A stretch of DNA of 10,492 nucleotides from NCBI GenBank assembly GCA_003024985.2, contig PXIH01S0004998.1; one strand, 5' to 3'. Position 1 is the stretch's first letter, and each line of letters starts with the position of its first letter. The notes under the pieces are model-generated. The model saw only the letters and a program-made list of their open reading frames with translations, was not told the DNA's origin and made no database searches. This DNA is from Euperipatoides rowelli. Taxonomy: Eukaryota; Onychophora; Udeonychophora; Euonychophora; Peripatopsidae. Positions 7,476 through 10,492 of the stretch are shown here, in pieces. A program made the translations under genes and the position numbers.

Positions 7476-8723
7476 TTTAAGTTTCGTTAAAGCAGCAAAT
7501 TTTATTCATATTAGTATTATTTTAAATGATTACACAAAATATTAGCTTTGGGATATAAACAAATTAACTTTAGAAACGACATAACTAAATTTGTTATTTA
7601 TAAATAATTTATATACTATGGTGACTCCTAGTAGAGCTTTAATAGTTGTCATGAATCACTCTGCTGCCGTGAGACCTGAATTGGATGGTAGTCTCATAAC
7701 AAATCGCCCTGAAGTACCTCATGAATGGGTTTGCATTTAAAGTGTTCACTCCCCACATTTACATCCATTTAACAAGTTTCCAAATATTATAATTCTAGGT
7801 GAAATATTGTTTGTTTATTTTCTTTTTCACAGTTATTCATAACATTGCTTATATCTTTCTGACATCTATTTCCAAAATTTGGCAATCCTTTAAGTACCAG
7901 CATAAAGTTTATTAATTTATAAATATTTTTTCACAATTTGTCACAAAGAAGGTTTTCCTTCATCTATTTAGCCTACCAAATTTTTAATCATTTTAGTTGA
8001 AGTAAACATTATTTTGTTACTCGTGCACTTTCACAATTTAGGGCCTAATTTTTTTCTTACTATGAGATAATCCTAAGAGAAATATAGGTTAAGTTTAACA
8101 GCCTTAACTGAACTTTCTATCAAAATTTAATTGAAATCTGACTAGTTTATCAATGCTAGTAATAATCCCATTTGTGTTCATTTGGCCCTAATTGGGTACG
8201 GTTCATTCAAAAAGTTGATCATCCAGACAGGATAATGCGTTATGCCAAACTTTATATTTTTAAGATGTGATAGACCAAAATGTAGCCTATAATTTAAATA
8301 GTAGTATGGCCAAACAATTTTTTAGTATAAAGGTAGAAAAAATAACATAAAAGGAAATGGGATATTAAATACATAAGCTTAATACAGATGTTGGATCAAA
8401 TTTTATATTTTTTAATAATAGGGAGAGTTATATTTTAAATAACAGACGATCAAAATTACATGCTAGAGCTACGGGAGTCCAAGTTTATATTTTTGAATAG
8501 TATGGTGGATGCTATTTTGGCAGAAATATATTTACTGTATGCATAGCCTATACCCTAGATATATTTTTGAAGAGTGTTTAGCCTTAAGTTGAATCATGTT
8601 GTACAAAATATGTCCCATATCAATCATAGATTTAGGGATAATTCAAACTTGCCTGTTATCTGATATTTAAAATAAAAAAATAGCAATCTTAATTGTGTGC
8701 TTAACTTTTTTTGTGTGAACATA
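7476..8723. other. AT-rich stretch with one G+C-richer island
   Basis: I see no recognisable gene. A 40-codon ORF (ATG 7618-7620 to TAA 7738-7740) coincides with a less AT-rich island at about 7650-7725 that is flanked by TCATGAAT twice (7649-7656 and 7719-7726). Its product resembles nothing I know. The remaining sequence has TAGCCTA motifs at 7969, 8283, 8544 and 8722 and otherwise only A/T-rich DNA. Part of it may be the interior of the hAT starting at 7399. Confidence 0.4.
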
Positions 8724-8731
8724 GCCTAAAT

Positions 8732-9293
8732 CGGTTGTTCTTAACCTTTTGTGGAATCTTATTCAAATACAACCGGAAGCCACGGGCTCTCTAGAAATTT
8801 AAAAAAAAACTGAGACTTAAAATTGGAATTAATTAAATTTATTATGGAATGACAAATAGAAATATAAAGCTCATTAAAATTCCAAATATTTATTATGACA
8901 AGATGAAAATATTAAAAAATATATAAATAAAATTGAAAAGAAAAAAAGTACAATTATTAGAAAATTTGTTCTTAATATTATAGTTGGTGCTGCATCCTGG
9001 TGACAGATTTAAAATATTTGGTTCAATATCGGACAGGCTAATTTTGAGTTCTGATTCAACATTTTTCAAATGATTTCTACACTTTTTTTTTAATGTACGA
9101 ACTAAACTTGAGATGTGGGTGCAATACTGGTGCATATTAATTTCAAATCTTGAATAAGCTACATGTTTATTTATTTGTTAAATTAGCCTAATTAATTTTC
9201 CCAAAATAGGAAAAAAAATTCTAAGGTACTCATCCCTCCTAAATAGGTCTTGTGGACCCCCATGAGTCCGTGGCCTCAGTTTAAAAATTGTTG
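8732..9293 (-). mobile_element. Internally deleted hAT transposon, 562 bp
   Basis: The left end reads CGGTTGTTCTTAACC. The right end on the minus strand reads CAACAATTTTTAAAC (9 of 15 positions). Both fit decay from a CAGTGGTTCTTAAC-type hAT terminus. Inside each end lies an inverted copy of CCACGG(G/A)CTC (8780-8789 and 9264-9273). Flanking octamers GCCTAAAT (8724-8731) and GTCTAAAT (9294-9301) differ at one base. A transposase C-terminal fragment is kept on the minus strand. The lineage differs from the 6821 element: its coding tail resembles the ZBED5/FAM200-like hAT group. It is non-autonomous and decayed. Confidence 0.87.
9010..9126 (-). pseudogene. hAT transposase C-terminal remnant (ZBED5/FAM200-like)
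   Basis: The minus-strand frame reads ISSLVRTLKKKCRNHLKN, then VESELKISLSDIEPNILNL. This follows the family pattern '(F/I)SsLv-x-x-K-x-K-x-RNRL-x-VExxLRxxLSxIEPNI' found at the C-terminal dimerization end of hAT transposases and the host proteins derived from them. There is one extra Lys before the VESEL block. Upstream sequence (plus side of 9126) loses the frame, and the catalytic core is missing. An open frame continues to 8893 but the part after about 9010 is low-complexity. Residue spacing supports the call; the exact subfamily is inference. Confidence 0.75.
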
Positions 9294-9301
9294 GTCTAAA
9301 T

Positions 9302-10305
9302 GATTATCCTATAATTACTGGTTAAGTGTATAAGCTACTAAGAGATTTAATACAAAATAAAATTGGTGACGGGTAAAATACTACACCATTCCATGACCAC
9401 AAACTTTCCCAGTCGGTCCCAGGCCACAGTGACTATTATGACAAGTGTCAGATAATTTCAATACTTTCCTTTTGGCTACAGGTAATTGTCTTTATTTATA
9501 TTTCTTCACCAATATGGTTAAAAAAAAAACTTTTTTTTTTTAAAAAAAAAAAAGAATAAATGTTTTCTTAACATTTATCCTTAAGCTATTATTTTTCTGA
9601 AACTAGAAATGTAAATGATTTATTCCAACATTATCTTTTCACACAGTGGGAAAATTGGTAATGCTCTTTTTAATATATTCTTACAGTCTGAGACTGACAA
9701 AATAGATATGTCATTAGGATTTCTAATGTCTAGAAGGGGTATCATTTCATTTTATATGAACAAACATGAACATCCGAAATCCTATCTCTTGTCACATCAA
9801 TATGCTACAAGATAAATAAAAACAATTTAACCAAATAGAAGATACAATGGTTTTATTTTGATTAATTAAGGTTGCCTAAATAAAATCCTTCAATTATATT
9901 CTTGATATCTAACAGTATAATTTGTTTTGAGTCTACAAGAACACAATCTTGAAATAGCAAGAAATATTAGCATGATTCTCTTAACAACAAGTGTAATAAA
10001 AAAAAAAAAGTTGCAAACTCAGGACTATATATAACTTTCTCTTAAATATACAGTATTATTGTTATTATTAAAAAAAACTTATTTTTTTTAAATAAAATTA
10101 TAACTGTGTACTCACAGTCGTAGGGTGGTCCTTATTTTCAAAAGTTGTAAATCTTTTACTCACACCCTTTAAAAATGTTTGTTTTTATGATATTATACAT
10201 ACTGTATGTTAAAATTTCACTAAGATTAAATAATATTTAGTGGTTGCCCAAGCATTTTTAATGAAATAGCATAAGTTAGTAGGCTTAACCTTTTCAGATC
10301 CTGCC
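9302..10305. other. AT-rich stretch, no clear gene
   Basis: I find no supported gene. It holds an A10-C-T11-A12 foldback tract (9520-9553), a weak exon-like ORF (9687-9815, see findings) and an ATT tract near 10054-10070. The slightly G+C-richer patch at 9390-9450 shows no inverted repeat or coding signal that I can name. Confidence 0.45.
9520..9553. repeat. Poly(A)-poly(T)-poly(A) foldback tract
   Basis: Ten A (9520-9529), one C, eleven T (9531-9541) and twelve A (9542-9553) lie in a row. The T block can pair with either A block. It may reflect head-to-head retroposon tails or replication slippage. Confidence 0.7.
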
Positions 10306-10353
10306 TTTTTTTTTTTTTTTAAAGGCCTTAGAAGCCAAAAAAAAAACTTTATT
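10306..10353 (-). other. Poly(A) tail and signal of a minus-strand retroposon (partial)
   Basis: On the minus strand AATAAA (plus-strand TTTATT 10348-10353) is followed 27 bases later by A15 (plus-strand T run 10306-10320). This has the same arrangement as the LINE at 4051. The body would extend to the right past the window, where I see AT-rich sequence without a coding trace, so the element type is unknown. Confidence 0.4.
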
Positions 10354-10492
10354 TTACAATTAACCAAGCATACAAAACATATACTGTACTCTATTAAATA
10401 TAATTACATTTAAAAGCAAACTATAATATACCAATAAATTTTAATAGTTTATAATTCCCTCCATTAAACCACTTTTCTAACATACCACTAAA
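10354..10492. other. AT-rich window end
   Basis: I see nothing specific here. If the T run at 10306 is a retroposon tail, this would be its 3' UTR. Confidence 0.4.

Larger units (their letters stand above)
8724..9301. repeat. Target-site duplication of the 562-bp hAT
   Basis: GCCTAAAT (8724-8731) and GTCTAAAT (9294-9301) flank the element and agree at 7 of 8 bases. Confidence 0.78.

Noticed and set aside
7399-8656. Pairing the hAT end at 7399 with CTTGCCTG at 8649-8656 as its right terminus
   Set aside because: Only the outer six bases match as an inverted repeat, and the flanking octamers TTATAACC and TTATCTGA agree at only 4 of 8.
9402-9475. CAGTCGGTCCC at 9410 as a hAT end, with AACTTTCC (9402-9409) and a second TACTTTCC downstream as TSD
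   Set aside because: The octamers match 7 of 8, but the enclosed segment has no inverted repeat at its right edge.

Overview
This is AT-rich (by eye about 30% G+C), CpG-poor animal nuclear DNA with no intact gene that I can support. No ORF looks like a functional host protein, and I see no tRNA, rRNA or bacterial-style operon. What can be read is an old repeat landscape: degenerate hAT-type DNA transposons, MITEs, a 5'-truncated LINE, and poly(A)-type ends. Several hAT families, a non-LTR retrotransposon and long homopolymer runs suggest an invertebrate metazoan (arthropod, mollusc or similar). The species cannot be named from the sequence.

Layout. Bases 1-1315 are AT-rich with two foldbacks. 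At 1316-1508 lies a small hAT-like MITE, followed by an AATAAA plus an A18 tract (1545-1587). At 1887-2208 is a 322-bp hAT MITE with an 8-bp target duplication. Bases 2209-4036 hold degenerate direct repeats, a microsatellite and an assembly N. A 5'-truncated LINE lies on the minus strand at 4051-5199, between 13/14-bp target-site duplications. It has a poly(A) tail, an AATAAA and a frameshifted ORF2 C-terminal zinc-knuckle remnant, and a 235-bp MITE (4432-4666) is nested in its 3' UTR. Bases 5213-6327 are mostly featureless. A G+C-rich patch with repeated GGGNCC-type motifs spans 6328-6698.

From 6821 to 9293 come two internally deleted hAT elements of nearly equal size: 6821-7381 (plus-strand transposase tail) and 8732-9293 (minus-strand transposase tail). 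They belong to different hAT lineages, and both have 8-bp target duplications. A third hAT terminus starts at 7399, only 17 bp beyond the first element. The rest is AT-rich, with one weak exon-like ORF (9687-9815) and a probable minus-strand poly(A) retroposon end at 10306-10353.

The genes do not work together; every coding trace is a dead transposase or reverse-transcriptase fragment. The least explained signal is strong enrichment of the palindrome TAGGCCTA and the related TAGGCTA/TAGCCTA. One copy appears to sit as a 6-bp insertion inside the decayed hAT transposase.
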